DNA from: Sarocladium kiliense
Taxonomy: Eukaryota; Ascomycota; Sordariomycetes; Hypocreales; Sarocladiaceae
Length of the DNA: 64,000 nucleotides
Assembly (NCBI GenBank): GCA_030734395.1
Contig: JAUZTG010000029.1
Location: 5,828,001-5,892,000 of the forward strand
Direction of reading: 5' to 3'
Part shown: positions 11,911-23,122 of the stretch, piece by piece
Numbering within the stretch: position 1 is the first letter of the stretch
How the letters are laid out: each line of letters starts with the position of its first letter
Program-made: the position numbers and the translations under genes
Notes under the pieces: model-generated
What the model was told of the DNA's origin: nothing
The model's input: the letters and a program-made list of their open reading frames with translations, nothing else
Database searches by the model: none

Positions 11911-12870
11911 ATGCCCGAGTCATCAAGACAACCAGTCAAACATGCAAAAAGAAACAGCATAACACACACAGCTTGCCAGAGTTGCCGGGAGAAGAGAGCA
12001 AAGGTAAGTGGATTGTGTGGCCCAAAAGCGCAGGGGTTGCATCTATGCTGCTTAGTGCTCTTCCAGGCCACTTCTTTTTGAAATGAGCCCTGAATTCTCA
12101 TAATCTGACACAGCCAACTCTCTCAGTGCGATGGAAATGCTCCCTGTACTCGCTGCGAACGTCGTCAACTTTCCTGTCAATACGCGACCCGCTCTTGGGC
12201 ATCGAAGCGCAGTCTCCGGGAGACTGCCGATCACTACGGTGAACTGCTCCGTCAGAGGAATCTCGTGCTTGATGCAGTGACTAGCCCCGTTATTGGAGAC
12301 CATGTCATTCAATATCTGAAAGACCATGGTGTTGAGGAGACTTATGAGAAGCTTGAGACTTTAGGGGCCAGCTGTGGGAGCGACACCACCACAGGTACGA
12401 AAGGCTTTTCTTCCACGAGAACGGGAAGCATTGCATCAAACAGCCAGAACAGTCTCGAGCTATTCAGCAGCAATGAGTCTTGTTCCGGGGCCATCAATTG
12501 CGAGTGTATAGCATGCTGGCCCCCAAGTCCCGCCATGGGCAGCTCCTCCAACATTTCCCCTGGGAGTCAGAACTCCATCAGCACAAACTCGCTTTCCACG
12601 CTACCGGATCAGGCGTTCCCAGGTCAGCCCCTAGTCAACCCCGCGGAGGTGCCAATCTTTCCAGAGGGCCCAGGACTCGGCATTTTCAACACTTCAGACA
12701 TGCCACATAGTACCATGCCACTGGGAATAGCCGATGGCTCCCTTTATCCAACAGCTTGCGATACCATGGGCTGGTCAGCCCATTCAGGTCAAAGATCTAT
12801 GGCATCCGAGATCATGCATGAGGTAATGGATATGGACAAAGTAGTGAACCCGAGTTATGACCCTGTATGA
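11911..12870 (+). CDS. Short Zn2Cys6 transcription factor
   Basis: Two exons (intron 12004-12126) encode 278 residues. A classic binuclear zinc cluster is formed across the intron: Cys22, 25, 32, 38, 41 and 48 with spacing x2-x6-x5-x2-x6 (ACQSCREKRAK|CDGNAPCTRC). A heptad-like helix (ETADHYGELLRQRN) follows, possibly for dimerisation, then a Ser/Asn/Pro-rich tail with no fungal_trans domain. The small size and lack of the regulatory domain set it apart from its two neighbours. Its intron sits at the same place in the zinc cluster as theirs, just before the third Cys, in phase 0. Function is unknown; sequence-specific DNA binding is expected. The 5' splice site and reading frame are well supported; the ATG is the only one in frame nearby. 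Confidence 0.82.
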
Positions 12871-13039
12871 GGCTTTCTGGTGAGCAGGGTCTCAGGCTGC
12901 CACGACAAATTCCTGTACTTCAGTGACTGTTTCGAATCGTATTGTATTATATGATGTTAGGAAGGCCGCCAAAAGAATGTACCATTATACCAAGGCATCC
13001 CATGGAACGTGTCCCCTCTTCACTACAGAAGCCTACGGT

Positions 13040-15450
13040 CTAGGAACCGTTCTTAACGCTAAGGTCACCAACCAAGTTTGCCAGAATGTGAGCATCCAAT
13101 TCCTCCTTCGTTTTCACCACACTTACAGGGCAATGACTTCGCACAGCCTGTTTCAGAACGAGCGTGCCCTCGCTTTCATCCTCCTTCAGCTCGAGGGTCT
13201 CCCGCGCCAGCGCCACCTCTTCCGGCCGCATACGACCTCGCACTACGCGGTACAGGGCTTCTGCCAGGTAATGATTCCGCCGCTGGTGGTAGAGACCGTT
13301 GACAACCAACATTAACGTTGACCGTAGTAAATCTAGTTCGGATTTCGAAACCCCATCGTTGATACTGTCTAGGCATTTGAAGCCAACGAATATGAGCGGG
13401 ATTACAATGAAGAGATCCATGGCCTCGAAGCCATGGCGGAGGTAGTAGAGTCGAATGAGTGTCTGCAGGTTCCGACTCGACTCGGCGATGATATCTTGGG
13501 GACGTGGATACTGTTGCAGCTCTGCCCCAACAACCTCGTCCACTAATGGTTCGAACATCGCCAACATTAGGTGTTGGAGGTAGACGCTGTGAGTATTTAG
13601 CTTGTGTCGCTGAGGCTGCCAGGGTATGAGAGCGTGAGATAGTGCCCTCGTTCCAGAACTCACTGTAACTGCAGTTGAGCTGGTAAAACGATATTTCTCG
13701 CCTGCAGTGAAGTGGGAAGGTTATCCTTCCAACGCAGTAGCTGGGTGTAAAACCCATACGCATCTCTGAGAGGCACCTTGACGCCTCCCCGGTACGCCTT
13801 CGTGCAAAAGCGTTGCATAATGATACGCAATTCAGCTCTAGCTTGGTAAAGGTAGCCAAAGCACGAAGAAGTGGGATGCTGATCAGATGGATACTTTATC
13901 CAGAGGTCGCCGTACCAGTGTCCTTGGCGCGCAGGATCTGGGAGGGGCTGAGTAGGTGGTTCCTCGAGTAAAGGAGGCTTCTGGAAGGAAAACGCCGTAA
14001 GACTGTGATAGTTTCAGCTCTTGAAACCTTGGACTTTGCTTTGCCACATCTTACGCTTCCCAGCTGTATAGTGACCAGGCTGTGAACAGTGTGCCATTGC
14101 GCACTCGCTCATTCCTCCCTTGCACGGGCCCATCAAACATATGAAGCTTATGGGCCAAGGCAATTGAGTTCAGTCTGTAAGCCTGACCAATTTCATCTAG
14201 TCCACACAAGTTGTGAAAGACATTCAGTATCACACCAGCGTGTATAGTGGTTAGCCGCGGCTCGGTAGCCTCGAGTTCCCAGAGGCGCTTTGCCTCCGCG
14301 AGAAAACGGTAGGCAAGGTTCTGAGGGTTCCAGTACTGCGCACGATCGGAGAATGTTGGGTAACATATCTGTAAGATCCGATGTTGGCATGAGTGAGACT
14401 ATTGATCCGGCTAATGAATAGTCAGCGATGAGTGGGGGAAGACTTACACAGCAATAGGCGAGAACGGCATTGACCAGCAGCTCGGAGCAGAAGTCATTCT
14501 CACTTGAAACCATATCTTGGAGGAAGTGATCCTTCTGGAATGCAGAAGTGAAAGAATACTCGCAACGTAACCAGACACGGAGAAGATCTCTCAATAGCAT
14601 ATCGTCCTTGCACACCATTGTCCATTGCGATGGCTTTGCGTCGCTCAACAGGGGCTCGATGAGCATTGCCGCATGGAACGGCATGAGGTACGGAGTTTTG
14701 TGCACAACGCCACTCAATCTTGACTCGACGCTGCTTCCAGAAGGCATACCGAAACTTGCCGTTCCCAAAGTCGCACCTGGGCTATTAGAATGGAAGAGCG
14801 AGGTGCTCTCATACAACAACGTTTCCACATATGGGTTGTTACGGGTGAAGGCCGCGGGCATCTCAGTCTGATACAACAGCGTGTAGCGGAACCGAGACTC
14901 CGGAGCAACAGCAAGCTGCACCATTGCATCGCCCGCCGTGACCTGGTTGCAGATAGTTTCGAGGGGTACGCCGGCCCTGATCCTTTGCAAGACATCCTGA
15001 GCCTGGGGTTCGGGAAGTTTGGTTAAAAGGTCAATGATCTTGTCATGAGTGGCAGTCGAATCGCGAAGACTGCGGACATTGCGCTTGAGGATCCTGGAGG
15101 GTGTTTCACCAGGTTCCCCGGCAAAGCGACAGGTAATATGGTGATGTGCACAGCGTTGACAGACGGGCCTATGACCAGAGCACTTTCGGAACACAATCAA
15201 TCAGTCAGCTCCGAGGGAATTGCTTTTGGCAATCGAAGTCAGCGATCAATGGACTGACTTTTGCCTTGGCCTTGCGGCAACTATCGCAAGCTATAGAGAC
15301 TGTGGAACGACGTCTTGGCGCAGGCCCTGTAGCTGCATTGCTCGTTGACGATGCAGATTGAGCTTGTGTGGCCTGCTGCGGGGTGGAGGCAGGAAGAAGC
15401 GGCCGCACAGGGCGGAGCTCTCGGGGGGCAGAAGGGGGATCATCGGACAT
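13040..15450 (-). CDS. Zn2Cys6 transcription factor (NirA-like), copy 2
   Basis: Five exons are inferred (introns 15183-15258, 14369-14447, 14003-14054, 13587-13663), giving 708 residues. The zinc cluster is Cys55, 58, 65, 72, 75 and 82, split by intron 1 (ACDSCRKAKAK|CSGHRPVC). The fungal regulatory domain shows the family hallmarks SELLVNAVLAYCC, LFTAWSLYSWEALTAFSFQKPPLL and GHWYGDLWIKYP. The phrase SFQKPPLL only appears if intron 3 ends at 14003, which fixes that splice site. The C-terminal helical region runs to 13040. The ATG at 15450 was chosen because the frame upstream offers only a GTG. It is a paralogue of the factor at 8502-11196; its targets are unknown. Confidence 0.85.
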
Positions 15451-17154
15451 GATCCCCACTGTCTTCTTGCGCCGTTGTTGTTGGTGTCGACGGTTCGAAA
15501 TTGAGATGGAGGAAGAGAGCGCAGGAATTGGTCCGCCCAGGCCAACCCCGACGAGGTTGGCTTACAGTAGGAGGTGATCGCGCGAGGCTCACCGATGGAG
15601 CTAACTTAGGTTGCCCGGTAGGGCAGGTAGGCAGGCAGGCAGGGAGGAATGCAAGCCATGCGCTCCGCTGATGGTAGACGGAGATCCAGATGGGCAGGTC
15701 GGTCCAATCAAGATGCGCCGGAGCGGTCCGGTTCCGTCTGTGGATCTGATAGGCTCAAGCTGAGCCTCTACCCTAAGCCTCTGACGTTACTCTCTGGCCA
15801 TACATATCTGGCGTTGGCGTATCTGATGGGATGGATGAGTGAGCACATATAGGGTAGCGACCGGACTTCCTGTACACTTCACTGGATGCTGGACAGAGTT
15901 CGAAGATCATGGTTTCCCAATCGAGCTTACAGTCACCTGTAAGGAAACGACCAGTCAGGACATGTTCTTGTTAACCGTGGTGGGCCTTAGGTTGTGGTCA
16001 CCCATCCGTCTACAGCTAATAAGGTATGCAGTACAGGCGCTAGCTGATCTGATTTGCTCCATAGCTTTCGATCTTAGCCAAGTTCCTCTCGCGATCCACG
16101 TGCACCATCTTCTTCGAGTGCCGAGATCTGCAGGCGGATATCTGGTCCGGTGAGTGCAGCTCCTGGGAAGCTGTAGAAGCAATGCGTGTTGGATGGTCGC
16201 AAGCACGTACTTGGACAATCGAGACCCTAGCCTGTGCTTCAGTCATGAGATTATGCGATGAGAAGGAGACATGGCCCTCCGGGGTTTTCGTGCGTCTGAT
16301 CAGGTGTTACGCTTGCGTGATTGAACGTATTGTCTGCAAGACGAATACTGCATGGGTAGTGATCGCCATACAGTGGCAGCCACTGATGCTTGGCGCGGTC
16401 ACTTTGGCGAGATCCTGGGCAGCCCTACGTGAAGATAGGCCTGGACGGGATTTGGAATGTGACACAAATTCACGTGTTTGCATTGAGAACCCCCCAGCCT
16501 CTACTGTGATGGTAAAGGAGATCCTCGTATTCCGCGGAATCTTTGACATGCACGATGCTGTACGCAAGATGTGATCTCCCTTGGTGTCTAGGGTGCGTTC
16601 CGAGGTCTACCTAGGCGCACATCAGCCAGCTGGACCTAGCAGTCCCATGTCTAGGTTACCTCAGCTCGAAGAATCGATCATGTCTTGCGTCCTATACTAT
16701 AGACGTATCCACCCTCGGATTTCAAATACTAATCTTCATCACACCATGCTACCTTGCTGAGTCGGTCCTTCAGCATTTGGTGGTGATGGAATGTAAATTG
16801 AACAAAGAGACTGTAGCCCTCTACTCTACGCCACCCCGACCTATAATGTGCTCAAATACTCCATTCGACTATCTTTCCTGTCCAAGGCTGAATCCGGAAA
16901 CTGGAGATTGGAGGTCAATATTTATTTACTTGTCAGTTGAGGTAAAGTGAAGGTAGCACAGGTCGCGTCCCCGAGATCGGCCGAGGGTTACCAGCCGGCA
17001 AACCGAGAGCCCAATCCGATGCCGCGCATTTGCAAAAGTGGCCCCCCAAAATTCGATCTCCACCAAAACTTCAACTTGACTGACTCTGATTCCCAATATT
17101 TCCCTCCATCGGCCAACCTGAACCTGGGGGAATCACCACACAACCACATTCACA
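15451..17154. other. 1.7-kb divergent spacer, no gene seen
   Basis: This lies between the start of the second NirA-like factor (minus) and the aconitase gene (plus). Open frames up to about 130 codons exist on both strands but show no domain, splice pattern or codon preference. One GGCA repeat is listed separately. Confidence 0.55.
15621..15644. repeat. GGCA microsatellite
   Basis: About five imperfect copies of GGCA/GGTA in tandem, in the upstream region of the minus-strand regulator. Confidence 0.7.
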
Positions 17155-19653
17155 ATGGCCCCAATTGAGCTGCTGAGCCGCTCTGGAGGCTCCATGAGGG
17201 TGAGTGACCCGCCCTTCGCCATGCAATCCACGAGATGCATCGCGGACTGACAATGGCGCAAATAGTCTGCCATGCTCCGTGCCGGCCTCGCACGAAACCT
17301 CACACGACCAGCCACAACTGCCTCCTCCCCTCGTCGCAACCTCTCCAGCGCAACCTCCCTCCCTCCAACCTACGAGCGCCTCTTCAACAAATACACCGAA
17401 GTCCGTCGTGTCCTCGGCACCCAGCGCCTCACCCTCGCCGAGAAGATCCTCTACAGCCACCTGCACAATGTCGAGGACTCGCTCCTCACAAACACCAACA
17501 ATGGCCGTGATGTCCGGGGCAAGGCGAACTTGAGGCTGAACCCTGATCGAGTGAACATGCAGGATGCCTCAGCTCAGATGGCTCTGCTGCAGTTCATGTC
17601 CTGTAACCTGGATAGGCCTGCTATTCCTGCTAGCATTCACTGCGATCATTTGATTGTGGGAGCCAAGGGTGCAGAGAGTGATCTGGAGGCTGGTATTGAG
17701 ACCAACAAGGAGGTCTTTGACTTCCTTGAGTCTGCCGCACGCAAGTATGGCATGGACTTCTGGCCTCCGGGTGCGGGCATTATCCACCAGACTGTCCTCG
17801 AGAACTACGCTCTCCCTGGTCTGATGATGCTCGGTACCGATAGCCACAGTCCCAACGCCGGTGGTCTCACTACCATCACCATCGGTGTTGGTGGTGCTGA
17901 TGCTGTTGAGGCTCTTGTCGGCGCTCCCTGGGAACTGAAGGCCCCCAAGATCCTTGGCGTGGAACTGACTGGCAAGCTCAACGACTGGGTCTCACCAAAG
18001 GACGTCATCCTCCGTCTCGCCGGCGAGCTCACAGTTCGTGGCGGCACAGGCTCTATTATCGAGTACTTTGGTCCCGGCGTCGACACGCTCAGCTTGACCG
18101 GTATGGCAACCATCTGCAACATGGGCGCTGAAGTCGGTGCCACCACCTCCATCTTCCCTTACACCGCTGCCTCCGCTCGTTACCTCGAAGCCACCCGCCG
18201 TGCCCAGGCCGTTCAGAACATCCAGGCCCTCGAGAGCTTCCCCGGCAAGACTACATCCGAGGACGCACACTTCCGTTTCTCCGCCGACGAGGGTGCCGAG
18301 TACGACCAAATCATCAAGATCAACCTCTCCGAACTTGAGCCTCACCTCAATGGACCTTTCACCCCCGACTTGGCAACTCCTCTCTCGCACTTCAAGTCTA
18401 CCGTCCAGTCCGAGAACTGGCCTGAGAAGCTCTCCGCTGGTCTCATCGGTAGCTGCACCAACAGCTCTTACGAAGATATGACCCGTGTCGAGTCTCTCCT
18501 GCAGGACGCTCTGGCGGCTGGCCTCAAGCCCGCTGCCGACTTCTACATCACACCCGGCAGTGAGCAGATCCGCGCCACCCTTGAGCGCGACGGCACCCTG
18601 GCCACTTTCGAGAAGGCTGGTGGTGTCGTCCTCTCTAACGCCTGCGGCCCCTGCATCGGCCAATGGCAACGTCAAGACGGCGTTGAGAAGGGCGAGAGCA
18701 ACGCCATCCTCTCCTCCTACAACCGCAACTTCCGCGGCCGCAACGACGGAAACCCGGAGACCATGAACTTCCTCGCCTCCCCCGAGATTGTCACCGCCAT
18801 GGCCTTCGCCGGCTCCACAACCTTCAACCCCATGACCGACGCCATCACGACCCCCTCCGGTGAGGAATTCCGCTTCAACCCTCCCCGCGGTCTCGAAGGT
18901 CCCTCAACGCCCTTCGAAGCCGGCAACTCTACTCTCGGCGTCATCTCCCAACCCGCCGACCCCTCCGTCTCCGTCGCCATCTCCCCCTCCTCCTCCCGCC
19001 TCGCCTTCCTCGACCCCTTCCCTCCATTCCCCTCCTCCGACCTCTCCGGCCTCCGCGTCCTCGTCAAGGTTACCGGCAAGTGCACAACAGACACCATCTC
19101 CGCTGCCGGCCCCTGGCTCAAGTACAAGGGCCACCTCCCCAACATCAGCACAAACACCCTCCAAACCGCCGTCAACGCTGAGACCAACGAGGTTAACGCC
19201 GCCTACGACCTCGACGGCAGCAAGCACACCATCCCTGAGCTCGCCCAAAAGTGGAAGGACGCCGGCCGCGAGTGGCTCGTCGTCGCAGAGCACAACTACG
19301 GTGAGGGTTCCGCCCGTGAACACGCCGCCCTCCAGCCTCGCTACCTCGGCGCTCGCGTCGTCCTCACAAAATCCTTCGCGCGTATCCATGAGACAAACCT
19401 GAAGAAGCAGGGTGTCGTCCCGCTCACCTTTGCCAATGAGGCAGACTACGACAAGATCAGTGCAGGCGATGAGGTCAGCACTGTTGGTCTGTACGAGATG
19501 CTGCAGAATGGTGGAAAGGGAGAGGTGAAGCTTGTCGTGAAGAAGGGCAATGGCGAGGAGGTTGAGATTCCGACGAAGCATGCTGTTACAAAGGACCAGG
19601 CTGGCTTTATCCTTGCGGGTAGCGCCTTGAACTTGCTGTCCAAGGGGATTTAA
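17155..19653 (+). CDS. Mitochondrial aconitase-family hydratase (Aco2/AcoB type)
   Basis: Two exons (intron 17200-17265) encode 810 residues. The first 15 codons are on exon 1. Exon 2 opens with a strong presequence (LRAGLARNLTR...SPRRNLSS). The catalytic core includes MLGTDSHSPNAGG and the iron-sulfur ligands Cys412 (GSCTNSSYED), Cys475 and Cys478 (NACGPCIGQW). The C-terminal swivel domain holds EHNYGEGSAREHAALQPRYLG. The N-terminal block LTLAEKILYSHL is characteristic of the second fungal aconitase. In yeast Aco2 acts mainly as homocitrate dehydratase in mitochondrial lysine synthesis; in aspergilli the role of AcoB is less certain. Citrate and homocitrate activity cannot be told apart from sequence. 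A further ATG at 17272 lies in frame just inside exon 2. Confidence 0.93.
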
Positions 19654-20008
19654 GTTTGAAGAAGATGGGCGGAGGAAGTGTGGATTGTATAAACCTGCGG
19701 TGTTAGATATCCCTGGCGTTATTGGATAAACAAAACAAAACGAGACGAGAAGGAATATGCAAGAGTGTTGCTAAACTGTTTCCACGTTGGAAGACCTCAG
19801 TTCGGCTAGCTGTCCATTTGTCTTCCTCTTTAAACTGCAATAATTACAATGCTCTATTCCCAGCACGACGGTGGCTAACAAGATTAACCGCGGCGCTTCT
19901 CCACTGAAGCCTCGCACATAAAATACTTTCAACCGGTAGTTGAGGATACCCGAGCGACGTTCGACGACCTAAAATCCTCCCAGAAACATATTCATCACGC
20001 GCCTGCTT
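19654..20008. other. Convergent spacer
   Basis: A 355-base gap between the 3' ends of the aconitase gene and the minus-strand orphan gene. It contains only probable 3' untranslated sequence. Confidence 0.6.
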
Positions 20009-23000
20009 TCATCTCGCCCTAGCTGCAGCATATGCCTTCAATCTTTCTGAACGGTGCCATCTATAATATGCCACCCACCCTGAGTTCTCTCGAACCATGG
20101 GATGGAGTTGCTCCTCTCTTTGGAAGCTGATATCCCGTGGTCGAGACGCAACTCTCGGGCGCAACCAAACTGGTGTAAACTCATCCCGTTCGATTCGGAA
20201 CCGCTGCCGTGCAGCAACTCTACCGAACCAGAACTTTCGGCCGCCGCGGGCCGCTATCTCAGCGTCCCGAAACGCTTGATCAGCAGGGGAGAGAGGAGGT
20301 TGCATGCCATGTATTTCAGGGTTTGCAAAAGGGTCACAACGCACCCAGGTGGGCAAGGGAATGACTCGGTGGTAAGCTTCTATAGAGAGCTTCAACCCTG
20401 CTGGCCAGTGTGCGTCTGGTTGCACGTAAATGCCGAGATCTAGGGCATCCGAGTCGAAAGTCTTTAGCCTTTCTTGGCGCAGACGCTCAGCGAGCGACAG
20501 AACACGATATCCTTGGTTTGTCGGAGCTAGCGCGGAGTTGTCAACTTCTCTGTTCACACCCAGAGGAGTGATGTTGCATGGCTGTGGAGCGGCAGAGTCT
20601 TCGTCTCCTCCGGTTGTGGACAAATTACCGGGCTGAGTCGTGAGGACCGTTTCCGTCTGTGATTCACTTTCTTTCATAGACCCTGCGGTTCGTGAATCAG
20701 GTCTCTGCTGGCGAGCAGGTGAACAGCCGTTCTCCACGTGATGGCCTCTCCCGGCAGGTTCTAGGGCGGTGCCCTGAGAGACAACTACAATGGTGCTCGA
20801 AGCTCCGGAAGAAGAGCTGGATCGGGCCAAGTCTTGTTCTAGCGGCTCAACTCTCGACGCATCGGATACGGTACCATTAGCAGCTGGTGCATGAGCGACA
20901 GGCGTTTGTGGCTGCTCGTTTGCGTGTAGACTTGGGGATCTTTCCAGAGATGAGCTCGTCCGTGGTGGTGGAGGTATAAACTCAGGCTTCTGTCGGCGCG
21001 ACTCTTGTGCTTGTGGTGTACTCTCTGCAGCTCGCGCTGGACTGGTCTTTTGTTTCTTCTGGGGAGGCATGTTGGTAATCCCCCCCGGGCGATCAGCAAG
21101 GTTTGAAGTGGCATCGCTGTTGATTTGTTGTTCTGATGCTCGAGCAAGTATCTCTGGTCCAGACCCGCTATTGCTGCCTGTCCTGGGCCGTGAGCCGGGA
21201 GGGGGAGATTGGGAAGCTGTCGTACTTCGCGCTGACCCATGTAACGAGCCGTTCTGAACTTGTGGGATGGAATCCTGAGATCTGTCTGAAGGGTCAACGG
21301 TCCTTGTGAATGCAGACCTTGAAGCCTCAGGTATTCGAACGCGCGGTGGTCCCAGTATAGCATCCAGTGCATCATCTGGTCTAGCGACCTGTTCAGGATC
21401 TCGTGCCACAGGATGCGTGGTCGTATTGGAGGGGTCCTGGCGAGGATTTGAAGGGGCAGTATGTGTCTGAACAGGCTCATCATGCGCCGCCCGACCGTCT
21501 TCTGATTCTGCTGCATTCTGCCTATCCCTTCTCTGATTTGGTGAAGCAGGAGTTTGTTGAGTTCTCCCGGCTCGTTCTTGACTCTTCCTATTTCTGGCAA
21601 TTTCTCGCACACGAGCATCTTGTTCAAGGACAGACAACCACTGCAAACCTTTCCAGCTGTTGAGATCAAGATCTTCGATGCCATGCTTGCGGAGGAGACT
21701 TCTCCCCCTGTGCGCACGAACTTTCTTCTGCATATCCGTGAGTCCCGATCTGTCGACAGACATTAGCACAGGGACCGGACGATTTGCTTGAGCCGAAGTC
21801 GCATTGCTGCTCTGAGACGTCTCTCGATTTCCATTTTTTCCACCATTGTGTCTTGAGCCGCTAATAGAGAGAGGCATGTCCTCAGCGGTGGCAGTGATCA
21901 CCCCATTAGAAGCAGCTTGCGGTGGTTTTTGTTGTGGGAGACTGCGGTTTGGCTGTGACGCCGTTGGCGAGGTATTGACGCTGGGTGTGTGTTGGAGGTC
22001 TATACTGGTCTGTGACTCGGGCACTCTCCTCGCATGGCCAGCATACTGCGAGGAAGTAGGATTCCGAGGCCGGAGGCCTGCAGAGGCGCTGCTATGTTGA
22101 CTTTGTGGACTTGCAGCTACGGTCGGCCCACGGTGCATTTGCCCGAGAAAATCAGGCTGTCTTTCACTGCTACTAAACCCTCGTGTTTGCGTTAGGTTGA
22201 CAGTGTTCGCTGTTGATGAATTTGGTAACCATGGTTGCGTGTCCGTGCTGGACGGCAGTGGACTGGCCGAGGGTAGCAAACGGGGGAAGTTGGATCCATG
22301 GCTGGAGTATGAGGCTCCCAAACTCCCGTTTGCCTGCTCCACAGGAGTTCTTTGCAATGGCTCGGTATATGGCGGTGCGTTTGTACTTCTCGTGGACGAT
22401 GTACTGGCATCTGTGGCCGTTCCTTTCGCGCGAGGAAAACCCGAATGTTGCTGTGCTGGCGTGGGCTCATCTTCGTAGTCCAGCAAATCTGATTCACTGG
22501 TGTCGCCCGTGAGATCTATGACAGTCTGTGGAGTGTTGTTTGCGACGGAGCCATTGCTTGAAGGCACTTGATTTGTAGCCACAGAGGCTTGTTGTATGCC
22601 TCGACGATTCTGAGAGGCTGCGTGTGTGCTCGGGCTCTGGTTGGGGCGTCTGTCTTTTCCAGCTCGGGGCGATGACTGAAAGGGCATCATTGCCATGCCG
22701 TCGTTACTGCCATTGCTTACTGGCGCGCCTTGAACAGGGCCATGATTCAAACGCTGCGAGCTGGGAGTGTAGAAGTGTGCCGATGGCGAGCTCGCCCCAG
22801 GACGAGATGATCTTGTTTCGTTGTCTACGCCAGCATGGACGGGTTCCTGCCTCCCGAAGAAGGGGCTGGGCACGTCAACCCGAGGCGGACACGCAGGAAG
22901 GGCACCGTTCAAATGCACTGGACCAGCATTCAATGGTGTCGTTCCGGACAAAGCTGCTTGGATGCGCTGTTGCGCTTGGGAAACGAGGCTTGGTGTAGTA

Positions 23001-23122
23001 AAGGGCGAAGGCGCAAGTCTCTTAAAACTTAACGGCTTGGTCCTTCTCCCCCTCCGGGCCATTGATGACAGGTCGCTCAGATCAGTGTGTTGTTGCCTTC
23101 TGCTGGGAGGCGAACCGGACAT
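20009..23122 (-). CDS. Large low-complexity protein of unknown function
   Basis: A single uninterrupted frame of 1037 codons with a good ATG at 23122. I do not recognise the family. Most of the protein is disordered: rich in Ser, Pro, Gln, Thr and Asn. Two parts look structured. The first lies near residues 450-520 and contains LTDMQKKVRAHRGRSLLRKHG and DLDLNSWKGLQWLSVL. The second is the last 150 residues, with LSLAERLRQERLKTFDSD, a Trp-rich section (DAHWPAGLKLSIEAYHRVIP) and WVAYYRWHRSERLKAY. Basic patches such as RRGRRTKPLSFKRL near the N-terminus suggest nuclear entry. A chromatin or transcription scaffold is one possibility, but this is only inference from composition. Confidence 0.8.
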   Translation of the reverse strand: MSGSPPSRRQQHTDLSDLSSMARRGRRTKPLSFKRLAPSPFTTPSLVSQAQQRIQAALSGTTPLNAGPVHLNGALPACPPRVDVPSPFFGRQEPVHAGVDNETRSSRPGASSPSAHFYTPSSQRLNHGPVQGAPVSNGSNDGMAMMPFQSSPRAGKDRRPNQSPSTHAASQNRRGIQQASVATNQVPSSNGSVANNTPQTVIDLTGDTSESDLLDYEDEPTPAQQHSGFPRAKGTATDASTSSTRSTNAPPYTEPLQRTPVEQANGSLGASYSSHGSNFPRLLPSASPLPSSTDTQPWLPNSSTANTVNLTQTRGFSSSERQPDFLGQMHRGPTVAASPQSQHSSASAGLRPRNPTSSQYAGHARRVPESQTSIDLQHTPSVNTSPTASQPNRSLPQQKPPQAASNGVITATAEDMPLSISGSRHNGGKNGNRETSQSSNATSAQANRPVPVLMSVDRSGLTDMQKKVRAHRGRSLLRKHGIEDLDLNSWKGLQWLSVLEQDARVREIARNRKSQERAGRTQQTPASPNQRRDRQNAAESEDGRAAHDEPVQTHTAPSNPRQDPSNTTTHPVARDPEQVARPDDALDAILGPPRVRIPEASRSAFTRTVDPSDRSQDSIPQVQNGSLHGSARSTTASQSPPPGSRPRTGSNSGSGPEILARASEQQINSDATSNLADRPGGITNMPPQKKQKTSPARAAESTPQAQESRRQKPEFIPPPPRTSSSLERSPSLHANEQPQTPVAHAPAANGTVSDASRVEPLEQDLARSSSSSGASSTIVVVSQGTALEPAGRGHHVENGCSPARQQRPDSRTAGSMKESESQTETVLTTQPGNLSTTGGDEDSAAPQPCNITPLGVNREVDNSALAPTNQGYRVLSLAERLRQERLKTFDSDALDLGIYVQPDAHWPAGLKLSIEAYHRVIPLPTWVRCDPFANPEIHGMQPPLSPADQAFRDAEIAARGGRKFWFGRVAARQRFRIERDEFTPVWLRPRVASRPRDISFQREEQLHPMVRENSGWVAYYRWHRSERLKAYAAARAR

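Noticed and set aside
13176..13859. 227-codon minus-strand frame overlapping the second NirA-like factor
   Set aside because: It is a shifted frame of exons 4-5 that ignores the splice sites restoring conserved text.
2889..15450. Secondary-metabolite gene cluster, suggested by a LaeA-like gene and three regulators
   Set aside because: No polyketide synthase, peptide synthetase, terpene cyclase, P450 or transporter gene is present; OMA1 and a cupin gene lie between them.
17992..19581. Long minus-strand frames opposite the aconitase gene (227 and 225 codons)
   Set aside because: They are mirror frames caused by the strong codon bias of a highly expressed gene; translations are Gly/Val/Glu-rich without motifs.
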